Assembly (NCBI RefSeq): GCF_003086295.3
Contig: NC_092054.1
Coordinates: forward strand, 16,875,878 to 16,939,877
From: Arachis hypogaea
Lineage: Eukaryota; Streptophyta; Magnoliopsida; Fabales; Fabaceae
Length of the DNA: 64,000 bases
Direction: 5' to 3'
The translations under genes were made by a program, and so were the position numbers. This document shows, piece by piece, positions 1-12,731 of this stretch. The notes below the pieces were generated by a model. It worked only from the letters and a program-made list of their open reading frames with translations. It ran no database searches and was not told where the DNA came from. Each line of letters starts with the position of its first letter. Within the stretch, counting starts at the first letter, position 1.

Positions 1-792
1 TATCTTACTATGTATAACAAGTAGAGTTAGCAAGGAACACAAGATGAAAAAATAATTTGAAGATGTTAAACACGACTTACGTTCAATAGTAAAGTTCGGC
101 AAACGTGGACAAACAATTAGTTACGTTTCGCTGTTAGTGTAGATATATGACATATATGGTTAAGGTTTTTGGCCGTTTAGAGTAAGATATTATTGGGTGA
201 TTATGTTGGTTTGTAGCGCATTGCCCACCAATTAAGGGTTAAATTTGAAGATAGCCCAACCGTACTGACAACCCGACTGAAATATTGATATGTGAATCGA
301 GTCTCTTTTCTTTAATGTTCCTCCGAAAGTTGCCAAAACCAAACCTGTTATTGAACCGGTCTGGTGAGTGGGTCACTGGCTCAATGCTTAAAGCAGTTGT
401 GCTATATAACATATATTAAATTATTTTCAAATATAATTACAGAAGAGAACCCCAACATGGTTGCGTAAATTATTCGAACGACCCAAGCAGTGCCGCGTTG
501 AACTATGCGAGCATTCATTTTTTGAAATTGGAAACTACATAGCGCCGGCAGGTTTCATCGAGTTAGTCAACTGCTGCCAAAGTTTAAGCGGTTTGAGTAT
601 TTATTATAATAACAGAGGCAACCGAACCGAGGTCACCAAACGTGCTTTGGTCTTTTCTAGCCCAATAGGGCGATCCGGTCCAGTTATTACAAATGTTGTT
701 TCATTTATGTCGTTGCGTTTATGAAATTATCTTTAATTAACTCTACAACCCTAAACCGATGACATGTATGCGGAATTATTTTAAGATGTGCT
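1..792. other. Gene-free left edge
   Basis: No recognisable gene or element was found. An open frame of 87 codons at 461-724 (+) matches no family I know and has no splice or promoter context, so I do not call it a gene. Around 340-400 there are short runs resembling the decayed ends of hAT-type repeats (ACCGGT and related words), too weak to delimit. Confidence 0.5.
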
Positions 793-1373
793 TAGGGGTG
801 GAAATAGGCAAGGCGGCCTGCCAGGGACCTGCAGCCTGGCATGTGTTTGGCCTGGTCTAGTCTGGCCTGATAGGAAATAGTTTAAGGCTCAAGCTATTAA
901 AAAAGTCTATATTATTTAAAAGGCCATGCCAAGTCATTTGAAATAGGCTCTTGGGCCTGTCAGGCCGGCATGTGCCAGCAAATATATATATAGAGACTTT
1001 TATTGTACTAGTTGAAATGCTAGTAAAAAGATTTGATCTTGGGTTTGCTTTCTTATAATAATACCTTTGTCCACTAAGCCATTTGTCTCTTTAATTAGAT
1101 ATGTGTACTTTGCATCAATGTTATCCATATATTTATTATTTTATGTGCTGTAACTTTAAACATTAAAATATTTTTTAAATTTAATTATGATTTAAAAAAA
1201 AACAGGCCTATTGACATGCTTCAGGCCAGGCCAGATTTAATAACAGGCCAGGCACAATCTTCATAAAAAAACCTGTACCAGGCAACAGCTCAGGCTATGG
1301 CCAATATACTCTAATACAGGCCTGGCCTGTTAAGATGTAACCCCTGAGCTGGCCCGGCCTGTTTCCACCCCCA
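793..1373. mobile_element. Degraded non-autonomous hAT-like element
   Basis: The segment opens with TAGGGGTGGAAA and closes with TTTCCACCCC, so the ends form an inverted repeat that continues imperfectly inward (AGGC and GGCC words on both sides). The interior is full of GGCCTGGCC-like subterminal words on both strands and has no coding capacity. TAGGGGTGG ends with subterminal repeats are typical of plant hAT derivatives, and the hAT element at 32160-32818 has nearly the same termini. The flanking octamers ATGTGCTT and ATGTACAA agree at only five of eight positions, so the target duplication is decayed or the borders are off by a base or two. Confidence 0.6.
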
Positions 1374-2774
1374 TGTACAATTGATTTTATAGCCAGTCCG
1401 CCCCGTTTGTCCAGATTGTATTCGCCTGGCTGCATGGGTTGGGATGGGTTGGCCCACTAAGGCACTCCTTGTTAGCAGTGTTCTTAACTTCTCACTCAAG
1501 TTGTTGCTATCCTCTGTGAGAGCCAGGTTGGCGGAGGGAATAGTTGAATGACAGACACGTCCAGAGTTTAATTTGTTGTGAAATGCATATACTTTGTTCG
1601 GTTAACAAAAGTTCAATAAAATTGAAAATATCAATTACGATTTACTTGTATTTGCAAATTTAATTATATTAAGGCTTGTTAGTGTTCAATACGAACCGAA
1701 TGAAATTGTAGTATTTATCCACGCTTATATTGAATTTACTACATTCAATAAAATGATAGGGATGTGTTTGTTAAAATGTGACTTTGGGTAAAATTAATTC
1801 CTTTTTTGAACAAGTTAAGTATTTAACCAAAAGTAAATATATATTTCAAAATATTTATTTGCCTACGAAGGTGCTGCACCTTCAGCCATAAATTAATATT
1901 ATCGTTGCATGGAAAACATGTTTAACATCTATCCAATACTTATTTAAACAGAATTGCGTCAAAAATTCTCTTTATTTCAATAATTGGGCCCAAATAGCTT
2001 TCCAGCAAAATCATCTTTTTCTTATTAATTGGTGAATAACCGATGAAATTCAATACAATGAAACTGCAAAAAGTTTTTTTATTACTACAGTTAAAAGCTT
2101 TGCTCGAAGGTCTTAAAATCAAAGTCGATCCAAATGAAACCGATATTACAATTCCACCCATACCAGAACCGATTTAAACCGAAATAGTTTAGATTTGATC
2201 TGATTGGATTTTTGTACATACGGCTGAATTGGAGCGGATTTCGGATCGACTATTCATAAAAATTCCAATCCAATCGAAACCGAACAATGGCTGATTATAT
2301 TATTATATTAACACATTACTTAAGATTTTAATTATTAAATGTTTAGCTTAGTAAACATGTCTTTGACATTATGCATATATGAGAATTACTGAATTAAAAT
2401 TTAATGTTAAAATTGTTATTTAATATTTAGTTTTACAATTATATATTTTTGATCTTATGTTATGTTATCGTTGGAAATGGCAACCTGTGGAAGGCAAGAC
2501 TGTTCAAACTCTACACAAAATTGCAAGTGAATCAAGAAATATATTGTGAACATTGAGTGTTTCCACACAGATTGTCAAGGGGTGGGTAGCACAGAAATAG
2601 GTGGGTCAACCTGAAAGGGTCACATCAATCAATGTTGGCACAAACGCTTCAGTCATGGGATCTGTATAAAATCAAATCTTAGCTTAAGCAAGAGTGTAAC
2701 ACACAACCAAAAAGAAAGCCTAACCACGGTACTCCAGCCAATTACCAAAGGCAGACATTACCCTAAACGAACAA
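1374..2774. other. AT-rich intergenic sequence
   Basis: No gene was recognised. Around 2070-2290 the sequence is rich in words like CCGATCC, GGATTGG and AACCGA on both strands, resembling the subterminal part of an old DNA transposon, but no matching terminus was found. The last few hundred bases would be the promoter and leader of the Ulp1-like gene that starts at 2775. Confidence 0.4.
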
Positions 2775-5700
2775 ATGGCGATAATGGACGACGGGGAGAA
2801 TCTGCCGGAGGAGTCCCAGGAGACTGAGACCAATGATGCGTAAGTTAAATGTTGCTTCGTCTATGTTGCTTCTCCCCTGTGGGTCTTCAGAAGCTTACAC
2901 CTTCTTCGGCCTAAAGGGTTTCTCAAAATAGTGTGTTTGTTCTCCGGTTAAGCACTTTGTTTAATTTACTAACAATTTTGACGTTGTTTTCCAGCGTTGT
3001 TCCCGCGATAGACATGGAAACCCTTCCCAAGGCCTCGGTCGCAGATGGAACGTCGACCCTTAATCTAGAGCTAACGATGAACGTGGTACGACTGAACCGT
3101 CTTTCTGACATTGGTCTACCCTCTTACCTTTGTACGAAATCGGAGTGTGTTATAATGTTTGTGTAACATTTTTTTTTGGTACAGAGCCCTAATGGTGGTC
3201 AGGGAGAAAACCTAACTGAAGATCCCAAGACCCAACATGATGGACTACTGCTCCTCGCAGTGAAGCTGCTCGAGGTACGTGACCCGTTTTTTTTTTTTCG
3301 TCCAAGAAATTTTAGTCCAACTATGTTCGAAGACATATTTATGAAATGTGCCTGGGTTTGGAACAAAGGCACCACCTTTCGTAACATATATTTGACATGC
3401 CCTATTTTAATGAACATGTGGTAATCCATTTATCGTCCAAAATAATTTTAATGTCTATTGTTTGACCCGAGCAACAAAAATATCCCACGTGACCATGTCA
3501 TACCAAGACCACATTTGACCCATTCTAACATGGTGGTTAGGTCGAAAATGGTATTCAAATGCGATGTTGTTTGATGTTTGTGTTTTTTGCTTTCTTGACT
3601 GAGTACACAGAAGATCGATGCGCGGACAGTTGCTTTGGAGGGTCGCATGTCGGCGCTGGAGCGACCAACGTACCAGACGGGGAAGTCCGTTACTGAGATC
3701 CATTCACTACTAACCACCCAAGGGGCGAGTCCAACTTCAGCAGCCGCTATACCATCCACAGATAAGACCACAATGGCAGCTGATCGTTACCCGGAGATTG
3801 AACCCAACCTAATAGGGCAAAGACAAAGTTTAACAGCTGTTACTAAGGATATTGGATCACCAGCAGAACAAGTGAAAAGCTTGGAGAAAGGAAAGTGGTT
3901 GGCCATGTCAACTGTTACTCTCCTGGTTTTGACGACGACGTCATCATAGACGAGGCACTTTCAACTCCTCGCGCTATTAAGGGCGTTGACAGTTCAGGAA
4001 AGCCAAAGCGACCACTTGCGCAGTACTGGTGCTCTGGTGTGCCTAAAAGGACCACCCACTCTGCGACCATTACACTCGACTCAGTTGACGGAGTCTGTGA
4101 AAAAGTTAGTTACACACTTGCTAGCTTACCTAACTGCCTTTCTTTGTCTTATAAACAAACGACTAAAAAAACAAACGGGGGCTGTGCAGATTTACAGGGA
4201 CCTACCGAGCATGTCTAAGCTTGAGTGCACAACAAAAGTATGTGAGATGTTCTCTCCCCCAGAAACATGCGGCATTCCACTGAAAATTCCAAAACTGGAG
4301 CCAATCGATTCTAACCATATCGTTGGGGAAGAACAGACTGACTGTAGGAAGCCCGCAACGACTCAGCAAAATATCCAGGCGAATGTTAATGTCTCTTCTG
4401 TAGGGGTTGGGAGTGCATTCAAACCGTATGGAATGATGAACGTAATGGAGTCTCCCGTTCTATTAATTCCACTGGCAAGAATCCCCACCGTTGAATGCTC
4501 AGTATACTACTAATTACGCATTTAATTTATTAGAACATCGTATGCTGTGGCTAACTAACATTATATTGCCTCTTCTTAAGGGATTCCAAATGGTTTTTAG
4601 GCCAACCGTTCACATGGACCTGACACTTGACGAATGCAAGATGGCCGCTTACATTTTTGGAAAAAATGATCAATATTTGTGGGGATAATCTGTGGTTATT
4701 AGAATCTTTATAATGTACCTAATATATTTTTTGTAGATAACGTTGTAATGGAACTGAATGTTGTTCCCCAAATTCCAGGGAAATGCTGTTCAAGTTCTCA
4801 ACATTGGAAGTTCCTAGAGCAGGATTCCATTCGTTATCGCCGGTTTATATGCCCAATGTTGACGTGAGTACAACCCGACGGTGCCGAAAATATTAGAAAG
4901 ATGAGATAGATAAGAAGACTGACACAGTTGTTTTCCTTTGTGCACAGATTATGAACATAATCCTCATGAGCGCCTCCATGCGAGCCTGCTGCGTTCTGCC
5001 ACCTCGTGTTTGGTACACACCTTCGCTGTTTGCCGATGACGTCATAGCAATGAGGCCATTCGAGGTCATTAGGAGAAAATACATGAACAGATGGATGCCG
5101 GCAACTAGTCGTCTCGAACACGTTGTTAACGTAACCTTTAACTCCAAATTTTACCATTTTTCATTCAACTTATAGCCTAGCATTAATTTTTGCTGTGTTG
5201 ACAGGTTTTGGTCCCGGTGTGCGAAAAAACATACACCTGGTACCTGATGGTGGTGGACGTTAAGCATGGGAGGGTCTACTACCTAGATGTGACAAGAGCT
5301 CCAGAGCACAAGGAGCGGAGGGGATGCAACATGCGAACCATTGTTAGTCTAATAGAATTTGCACAACATTCTACCTCACTGCAAATTTTCCATAACTTTT
5401 ATAGACGTGAATGCGGTTATCATTCCGTGCCATCTTACCCCCCTCTGCTTTTCTTGAATGCAGCTATTGTTGCTCGCCCAGTTTTTCATGCTGGAATCTA
5501 ACATGCTGAGCTTTTCCCATGTTAGTGCTGATCCGACCACTTGGGGACCAATTAAGTATCCCGATGGAGTCCCAAGTTACCAGGAATGGTAATGATTTCT
5601 TTTATAACCTCTCATCTCTACATGGCCAACGGAATTCGTGATTGAAATGACATGTTCCGAATTTGCAGCGATGATTCATGTCTGTGGATTTTGAACTGGA

Positions 5701-5954
5701 TCCAAACAGAAGGCAAATTCAAAGTTTCAAACCTTCCCTGGCAGGTTCGTCCTCCATTATGTTAGCATGTTGTGTCTCTACGAAGGAGTACATGCATTTT
5801 GACCCTATGTTTTCCTTACAAGCAGATGGACCCGTTGAAATTAAGGATGAAAACTGCAACAAAGATTGTCCTTTTGGATTGTAACGAGGTGAAGGCAACA
5901 GTGGCCTCCAAGGCAGATGCAGTGTGGAGGAAGGTTATTCGCATGAAGGACTGA
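2775..5954 (+). CDS. Ulp1-like (C48) peptidase-family gene, 12 exons, degenerate catalytic site
   Basis: The exons I can join are 2775-2839, 2995-3085, 3185-3274, 3611-about 4104, 4198-4501, 4581-4678, 4779-4863, 4948-5130, 5205-5342, 5464-5588, 5669-5744 and 5826-5954, about 625 codons. Junctions are GT-AG, and all except those around exon 4 keep the frame. The second half resembles the Ulp1-like proteins common in plant genomes: FRPTVHMDLTLDEC, then TWYLMVVDV, YYLDV and DDSCLWILNW. In the family the first of these motifs reads HWYLMV, so the catalytic His is Thr here; the Asp of YLDV is kept, and the Cys position before the Gly reads Ser. One frameshift lies near 3890-3905, and the junction near 4104/4198 does not hold phase. 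Such genes are often carried by Mutator-like elements, and a FAR1-type transposase lies 2.2 kb downstream on the other strand. It is probably inactive as a protease; cargo origin is an inference. Confidence 0.6.
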
Positions 5955-8140
5955 AAAACTTTCGAAATCTGGTCGAAACACGAATGACTACTGCATTTTG
6001 TTATAGATTAACGTTTGATTACAAGCAGGAAACTGTGATCTAAGTAGAAATCGTATTAGTTGTTTGGCTAACTTCTATTTCGTACTGTGTGGTACATGTA
6101 TGTCTGGTTCTATATGTGTTTGATGGCTACTTTTGAGTGTGGATACTAGTGGTCCTGTCGACAGACTAGAGCACAACATCCACACCCCCCGAGGTACACC
6201 TACTGGTATTGAATGGGGATCTATGGCCAAAACATATTTGTACGTAGGTTATGGCAATTTCATTGCCATTGATGTTATATATGGCTGCTGCCTGCTTTTG
6301 CTAGGAAAACTATGTGAACCGTATGGAGTTTATTAATGAATGAAGTTATAGCTATTTTAGAAGTAATAGCAGGACCTGTGTCATTTTGCATTTGTTACAT
6401 GGTAGTCGAACAAGAAAAGGGATCAAAATCTGACAGTCGATTTTACTCCCCTTCATTAAGAAAAGGTTTAACGATGATATCTAATTGTTGCTATATCCAC
6501 TCTGAAGCAATATTACGGTATGGTATGAAATGATAATCATAAAAATAGTTTTGGAATAAATTTTAGATCTAATTAAAAAGACACAACACTCGTTCATCCA
6601 TACGACTATTGATTATATGAATAACATTTAGGAAACAATAAATGTTGGTTCACTATTAATAATCATAGCTTAATCTGTTTAGAGTAATACTACCGTAAAT
6701 GCAAGCTGTGGTAGATTAAAGGTTTTTTATTCTTCTAAAGTTTTAATATTCTTACATTTCAATTTCATTGCTTTGAAACTGTAACCTATTATGATATTTA
6801 ACAATAACAATCAGCTCTTTTAGGCTAAAGCTTCTTTATTTTTGAATGTTATAGATATAAAATTTTAGATTATATATGTTTGCAAAAACAAAAAATAGGC
6901 CATATTAGAATATCTGCATTTAATGAATTGTTCACATGATTTTTTTTTTTTTAACTATTAGGGTATGAATGCATATAGTTAAAATACTGAATTTGGATCG
7001 GTGTACTCGTGGACCAATGAAACACCGATCATTGGGTAACTGGACAAACCCCATCTGAAACGGTTTACCGGTTATGACGTTGAATATATAAATATTAATA
7101 AACCCAAATGGGTGAAAGGGCAAACCTTCATGCACGATTTATGTCACTTTTGGGGCCATATGGGAACACATCACGGTTTACATTACCTAAATCAATACCT
7201 TCATGCATGAATCCTCAACGCAGAACGTCAAAATCATGGGTAATACAGCACATAAAATACAACTAATCCGCATAATCCCGTCCATTATGGAATTTATTAT
7301 AAGAAACCACAACTGACCTAGTGTTCATATGAATAAACGTCAGTACGAGCAGAGTCTAACATTGTAGCCACCGAATAACATAGAAATTAGATTTACCAGT
7401 TTATTATTAACAACATCCTTATATGCAAACATAAGAAATCAGATAATATTCGGTTTCAGGCTAACATGTCGTCCTTAACATCGTAGTTGGAATAACAGCC
7501 CACAACTAAGTCGACCGTCGTCAGGGGTCTGCAAGCGAAAATTGTTCCCATAAGTCGCATCCAGCTTGACATGCATTTTCAGGCGGACAATTATCTGGGA
7601 CAACGACGGGTGCCTGTTGCATATTAACAAGCATGTCAAACCACATAGCTGTTAAGACACTAATTAGGCAATGATAAGGGAACGCCTTGCAGCATGAACA
7701 TTGTAGTGGCTAAATCATACTTATGCACACAATGATTAGCATGAACGATTTGTAAAGACGCTGCCTTAATAAAAGCCCAGTAGTATCTTGTGAGTTTAAT
7801 CTTATTAAAACGAGGACTGCCGCTATACCATCGTCGGGCATTGTATATACCGGCAAAACAGGTAACATGTTAACACACAGTTCAATGGGAATAAAAAAAT
7901 TTACACATAGAGAATGGCCTGCGTGCATTAATCACTAACTGTATTTTATTTACGCACACACTAATTTTCTAAAATTTTTAGAAAACATATGTGCAGGAAC
8001 ATAATAATGAAATAACTACTGCTGCTCCAAAAACACCGTTTAGTTGAGTTCAGAGATTTAAATGGCATTAATATTAAACCGTTCCATAGAGTTAGTTTTA
8101 TTGGTAACGTCGTATACTAAATAGACCATGCAGGAATAAG
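5955..8140. other. Region between the Ulp1-like and FAR1-like genes
   Basis: This is presumably the 3' flanks of two convergent genes. Open frames at 6133-6336 and 6336-6533 (+) are short and unrecognised. A minus-strand frame at 7646-7521 (41 codons) has a coding look, with several Pro and Cys residues, but no recognisable relative. The remainder is AT-rich. Confidence 0.35.
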
Positions 8141-10803
8141 TTAGGTGGTAACCTTCGTTCGCTTGCGTTTATTTCTCCCAGCAAGTGATTCTTTGTTCCT
8201 CGTTGAAGGTTGCGCGCCTCCGTTGGGGCATCTAGTCCTCCGGTGCCCGAGCTTCCCGCATGTGCTGCACTTTCTTTTCGTTTTCGGCGCAGAACCGCCT
8301 GCTTGACTCATCCGAGCCGTGCCTTTTGTCCTGACACGAATGGGGTCCTTCACCCCGCAGTCATTTGCTGTTGTCATATTATCCGTTAATGGTCTTAAGC
8401 CGTACTTTATTTCAAGGAACAGAGCATCGCTCATAAGCTTGTTTGAGTAAACCTTGAAGTCTTCATCGCTCATGCAAGCAACGCGCCCTAAACGCTTGCA
8501 CAGCTGGGAGAAAGCACCCAATCGTGTCCTATAGGTCACACTTGGTTCAGCAGTGTGTTGCTCACCACATTGGTTATGTATCTCTAATTTGGCTGCCTTA
8601 GACCACCTACGCAGCACCAGGCTTTCAGGGATTTCCACCAAGTCTAGCCTTACACAAACGGAAAGGATATGCACACAAGGAATGCCAAACGACTCCATGC
8701 GCATGCAGCTGCAAGTAAATCTGTTCGAGATATGGTCCCTATAAACCTTCCAATTCATCTCAGGCCTCCGATACTTCTGAAGAGTATATGCATGAGGGTT
8801 GTCACTGTCATCAAATTCACATATTCTAACACAAACACACCGTTTCAGGCTATCCCGGTATCTGAGAAACATTTCGCGGGTGAACATAGTCCATCCAGAC
8901 TTTTCCAGCTCAACGAACTCCGTTTGTAGCACAGGTGTTCCATACCATGAACGAAAGTCTAGCTCATCCTCGGTGTCACGCAGAAAATCCACACACCTTT
9001 GAAAATTTCTGACAAATTCTAACACCCCGTACCTGCTCTCAACAAACCTCCCTAGTTTGGCGTGTAGTGACTCGCACCTAGAGGTTGTCCGTACTCCAGC
9101 AAAAAATCTACCACAAATGTATGCGGTTGCCCAAGCGTGCTTTTTGGTGTACAAGTCCTTAACCCACTCAACCTCCCTGACACCGCACTCATTGACCATT
9201 GACTCCCAATACGCTTCGAACTCTTCGATTTCCATATCTGCCAGCATGCAGTGTCTAAACATTTGTGTGAATCTCGGGTCGCTTATGTTAGCAGTCGAGT
9301 TCCTCAGCAGATGCCAGGCACACAACCGATGATGTGCGTCAGGAAAAACGGTGCGGATTGCTATACGCATGGCCGGGTCGCCATCCGTGATGACTGATTG
9401 CGGTGCCTTACCTTGCATGCATTCCAGAAACTGGCGAAGAACCCAAATATATGACTCCTGCGATTCGCATGACACCATTGCTGTTCCGAATACGCATGTC
9501 TGGTTGTGGTGGTTTACTCCAGAAAATACTACAACAGGTAGGTTGTACTTGTTGCGGCCATAGGTAGCGTCGAATGCTAGCACATCGCCGAATATCGCAT
9601 AATCTTCCTGACAACGACCATCGCTCTAAAACAAGTTGCATAGGTGTTGCCCTGATCCCAACTTGTAGCGCCAAAACATTTTCCCATCCATGCGTGCCAG
9701 ACCTTCCAAGTACCCAACAGCTGCACTTACGTCTCCGCCTTGCAGACCTCTCTGTTTCCGTATCTCATTATACATATCTTGCTTTGTGAATGTTACCAGG
9801 TTAAAACCCCCTAGTTGTGCTGCGAAGGACTCATAAATCTTAGGTATGCTAATCCCAATCTCTCTCATGCTTGTTAGCTGAGCAACTTCTACCTCAGATA
9901 TCTTCCTGTGTGACCGCAGATAATCAACAAGCTTCCCATACGCAAGTTCGTGGTTATGCTCCTCGACAAAACGCGACACATACCACCTCCCACTACCCTC
10001 TTTCCTCTTTATCCTCATCTCCGCCAAACATCCACATCGGGTTACAGCCTTATGCTCCCTTTTGCGATCAACCTTTTCCAACCATTTCTTCTCTCGAAAT
10101 CCTTGCCTATTACAAACAAACGTGTACCGCACTATCTCTCCGGCAGTGTTTCTAACCGTCTTGCCTCGCCTTGATGCAAAGCCCTTTAGTCGGCTGTAAT
10201 TGTTATAGAAGCCGCTAGCCTCCTGAGGTGAAGAGAACTCCATTTCAAGAACATCTTCAGCTCGCAACCCATCCAAACCCAAAAAAACGGGCAACATTGA
10301 AGCCCCCCTACCTTCCCAATCGGATGACTCAGCATCTTCCTCCACTCTGGTATCATACATTGTGTCCTGAAATAAGAAGACAAACATTATGCTACCAGCT
10401 GCCATTATGTGGAATGCATTCTGTTTAAATATTGCATATCCATGCATATTAACACTAAATAACATCAAAGCCTTGCATTTTAAATTAGTCTCAATGTATA
10501 TTTTGCAGATGCAATCTTATACGCATCAGACTCGTCACATCATAGTCACCACATAGAATATAACTTCTCACAGCATAACCCTCACCCCTACTAAGAGTAA
10601 AACCAACTCCATGAACAATACCACCCAGCTGGTGTAACAGACCGTTCCCATCCAATTCGAATCCACTCACACACTATACAGATTGGCACGTATACCCGTC
10701 GTACCTGTGGATTCGACACACCAGCATTGCCCTCCATCCAGTTGTCCACAAGAGGCTCATTCCACATACACGCATCCTTGCAAAACTTGCTACTTGATGC
10801 CAT
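8141..10803 (-). pseudogene. FAR1/Mutator transposase-like gene, two exons, one internal stop
   Basis: Exon 1 (10803-10705, 33 codons) splices in phase through GT-AG to exon 2 (10366-8141). The second exon has, in order, a FAR1-type DNA-binding domain (about residues 70-165; FYNNYSRLKGFASRR, then CGCLAEMRI and EEHNHEL), a MULE transposase core (LAFDATYGRNKYNLP, ITDGDPAMR, HRLCAWHLLRN), a SWIM zinc finger (FTCSCMRMESFGIPCVHIL) and a C-terminal CCHC knuckle (CSTCGKLGHRRTRC). A single TAG at 9628-9626 lies where relatives have Trp, just before SDGRC; everything after it stays in frame. Total length is about 774 codons, normal for FAR1-related proteins. FAR1/FHY3 proteins are domesticated MULE transposases, so this could be an element's transposase or a FAR1-related host gene. 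The CCHC tail and the neighbouring Ulp1-like gene favour a MULE. No terminal inverted repeats were found. Confidence 0.82.
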
Positions 10804-12088
10804 TATTATCTGAAAGCCAAACATGTCAAACTATAACAAACAATAAACTAGGGATTGCACAAACTTCTTTGCCACAGTTACTATAATCAACTTGCCCGAA
10901 TCAAAACTGACTCAGCCTATCAATGAAAAATTATGACACTTACATACATCAAAAACCCTTACTTTACCACCACATCTACTATCCAACATGCTTCCAACAT
11001 CCTCACAGCCTCCACTTCCCTACTACATACACAAACTTCCAAAAACACAACATGCATTACAACTACGACACAAAGAAGCAAACACGTTCACCGTTAACTC
11101 CTAACATTACTAACAATACAGGTAGGTACAAAGCAATTTGTAAAAAAATAAATGCCGACGGCTTTTTCTTAAAAAAACAGAGTACAATAACGCATTCTTT
11201 GGAGCACCAAATTCAAGGGTTTGTAACCGGATTAAGCAACAAAATCAATTACCTCAACTTTTTTCAGACGACAATTTTTGCTCAATCATCTCATTAGATC
11301 AAGAATGGGGTTAAAACAACATTAACACATCACACAAATTTTCAACAACCTCATACGATATCTTTTCATAATTATCAAGAACAACAACAACATCAAATTA
11401 GGGTAGTAAAAACTCCATTATTTCAGAGACATGTTAAACTTTCAGCAACAATGTCACAATGGAAAAATTAAATTGAAAACAAAACGGAAAATGGCAGAAT
11501 GAGTTCCACGCATCGACGGACTTACACAGGGCGATCGGACCCACGCGTCGACGAACAAAATTGCGCGATCTCCACCGCCTTTAATTAACACGACCCGCGA
11601 TCTATGGTGAGAACTCGTGCGATCGGGCGGGTGAGATAAACAACGCCTCCGTTGCGATAGCCATTTACTTACATTCCAACCTCCGCCGTTATCACCGATC
11701 CACAAGTCGAAGGCCACCGTCACTTTAACTACATACACAAACAACACAAACGATGACGGATGAAGACGGCCTCGAAGCCTCCATGGGTGAGACCACACTA
11801 TCAGATTAGGGCATATGGGGTTTTCCAAAACGACAGCGTATTACAGCCCAAGCACTCTACCTCTTACGCCAGCTTGCTGAGGGGCTACTCGGCTTCACTT
11901 TTCCTTTGAGCTGAGCACTCCTCCTGTCGTCATTTTTGCCTTTCTTCAGGGACATTAACGTAATTTCACAAACCGCTACAGGACAAACTCAAAAAACGTT
12001 ACCGGCCGTACATGGATCATCAGAGATCCAGAAAAGTGGTCTGGACCACTTGAAAACTTTCCATAACTATATATTAGCTCAACTTTAA
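10804..12088. other. Upstream region of the FAR1-like gene
   Basis: This should hold the promoter and leader of the minus-strand FAR1-like gene. The GC content rises at 11500-11900, unlike the AT-rich flanks, which suits a 5' untranslated region or Mutator-element end. A short near-palindrome (AGTGGTC, two bases, GACCACT) sits at 12033-12048. The open frames at 10923-11297 (+) and 11828-11454 (-) look like composition artefacts. Confidence 0.35.
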
Positions 12089-12300
12089 AATAACTAATAA
12101 AATAAGAAGAAAACGTAGGCTTGGTAGAGTTCGAGGTCTTCGGGGTTAAATTAAAATTTAAAATAAAGAATAAAATAGGGAAAAAAAGGTAGACTTGGTC
12201 ACTTGGTACTTGGTAGAGTTCGAGGTCTTCGGGGGGAAAATTTTAAAAATAATAAAATAAGAAGAAAACGGAGACTTGGTAGATTTCGAGGTCTTCGCCC
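12089..12300. repeat. Tandem repeat, three copies, unequal spacing
   Basis: A block of roughly 50-60 bp containing AATAAGAAGAAAACG, then GACTTGGTAGAGTTCGAGG and TCTTCGGGG, occurs at about 12092-12145, 12168-12232 and 12246-12299. The first two thirds of the middle copy are altered, with a partial duplication of ACTTGGTA. The third copy ends TCTTCGCCC. No coding potential. It may be a local duplication or a remnant of a longer array. Confidence 0.7.
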
Positions 12301-12639
12301 TCCCATGATTCAATATTGTCCATCTAAATTAAATCAAGAGTAATGCTACATAATTAATAAATTTTATTATTTTTAGTTAATAATTAATTAATAATAATTT
12401 ATATTTATATTTATAAAAATTTTATATATAAAAATATATAATTTATATTTATATTTTTTAAAATTTATATATATAAATTAATATAATTTTTATTTATATT
12501 TTTTAGAATTTATGTACATAAATTAATAAAATTTATTTGTTAAAGATAATTTAATTACAAAAAATAGAGATAAAACAAAAAATAAAAAATATATATTAAA
12601 ATTATTATTTTTACATAATATAAGAGTCAAATTATTTAT

Positions 12640-12731
12640 GCCAATAAGTTATAACTCAAATGGCATAGTCTCCCCATATTTATTTAAGAAGTTGCGAATT
12701 CGAGTCTCTTATCTTTGATAAAAAAAAAAAA
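12640..12731 (+). mobile_element. Very short tRNA-derived SINE with target duplication
   Basis: A 92-bp insert ends in a run of about 13 A and is flanked by AGTCAAATTATTTAT (12625-12639) and AGTCAAACTATTTAT (12732-12746), 14 of 15 identical. Inside, TGGCATAGTC resembles a pol III A box and GAATTCGAGTC a B box. A tRNA-like body, A tail and a 10-20 bp duplication are the signs of a SINE mobilised by LINE machinery. The body is only about 80 bp, so it is tRNA-like with little or no extra 3' part. Confidence 0.65.

Noticed and set aside
11454..11828. 124-codon minus-strand frame upstream of the FAR1-like gene
   Set aside because: No domain, no splice link to the FAR1 exons, and composition typical of a GC-rich leader.
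12640..12731. A real tRNA gene
   Set aside because: The A- and B-box-like words are present, but there is no proper acceptor stem or cloverleaf, and the A tail with target duplications indicates a SINE.
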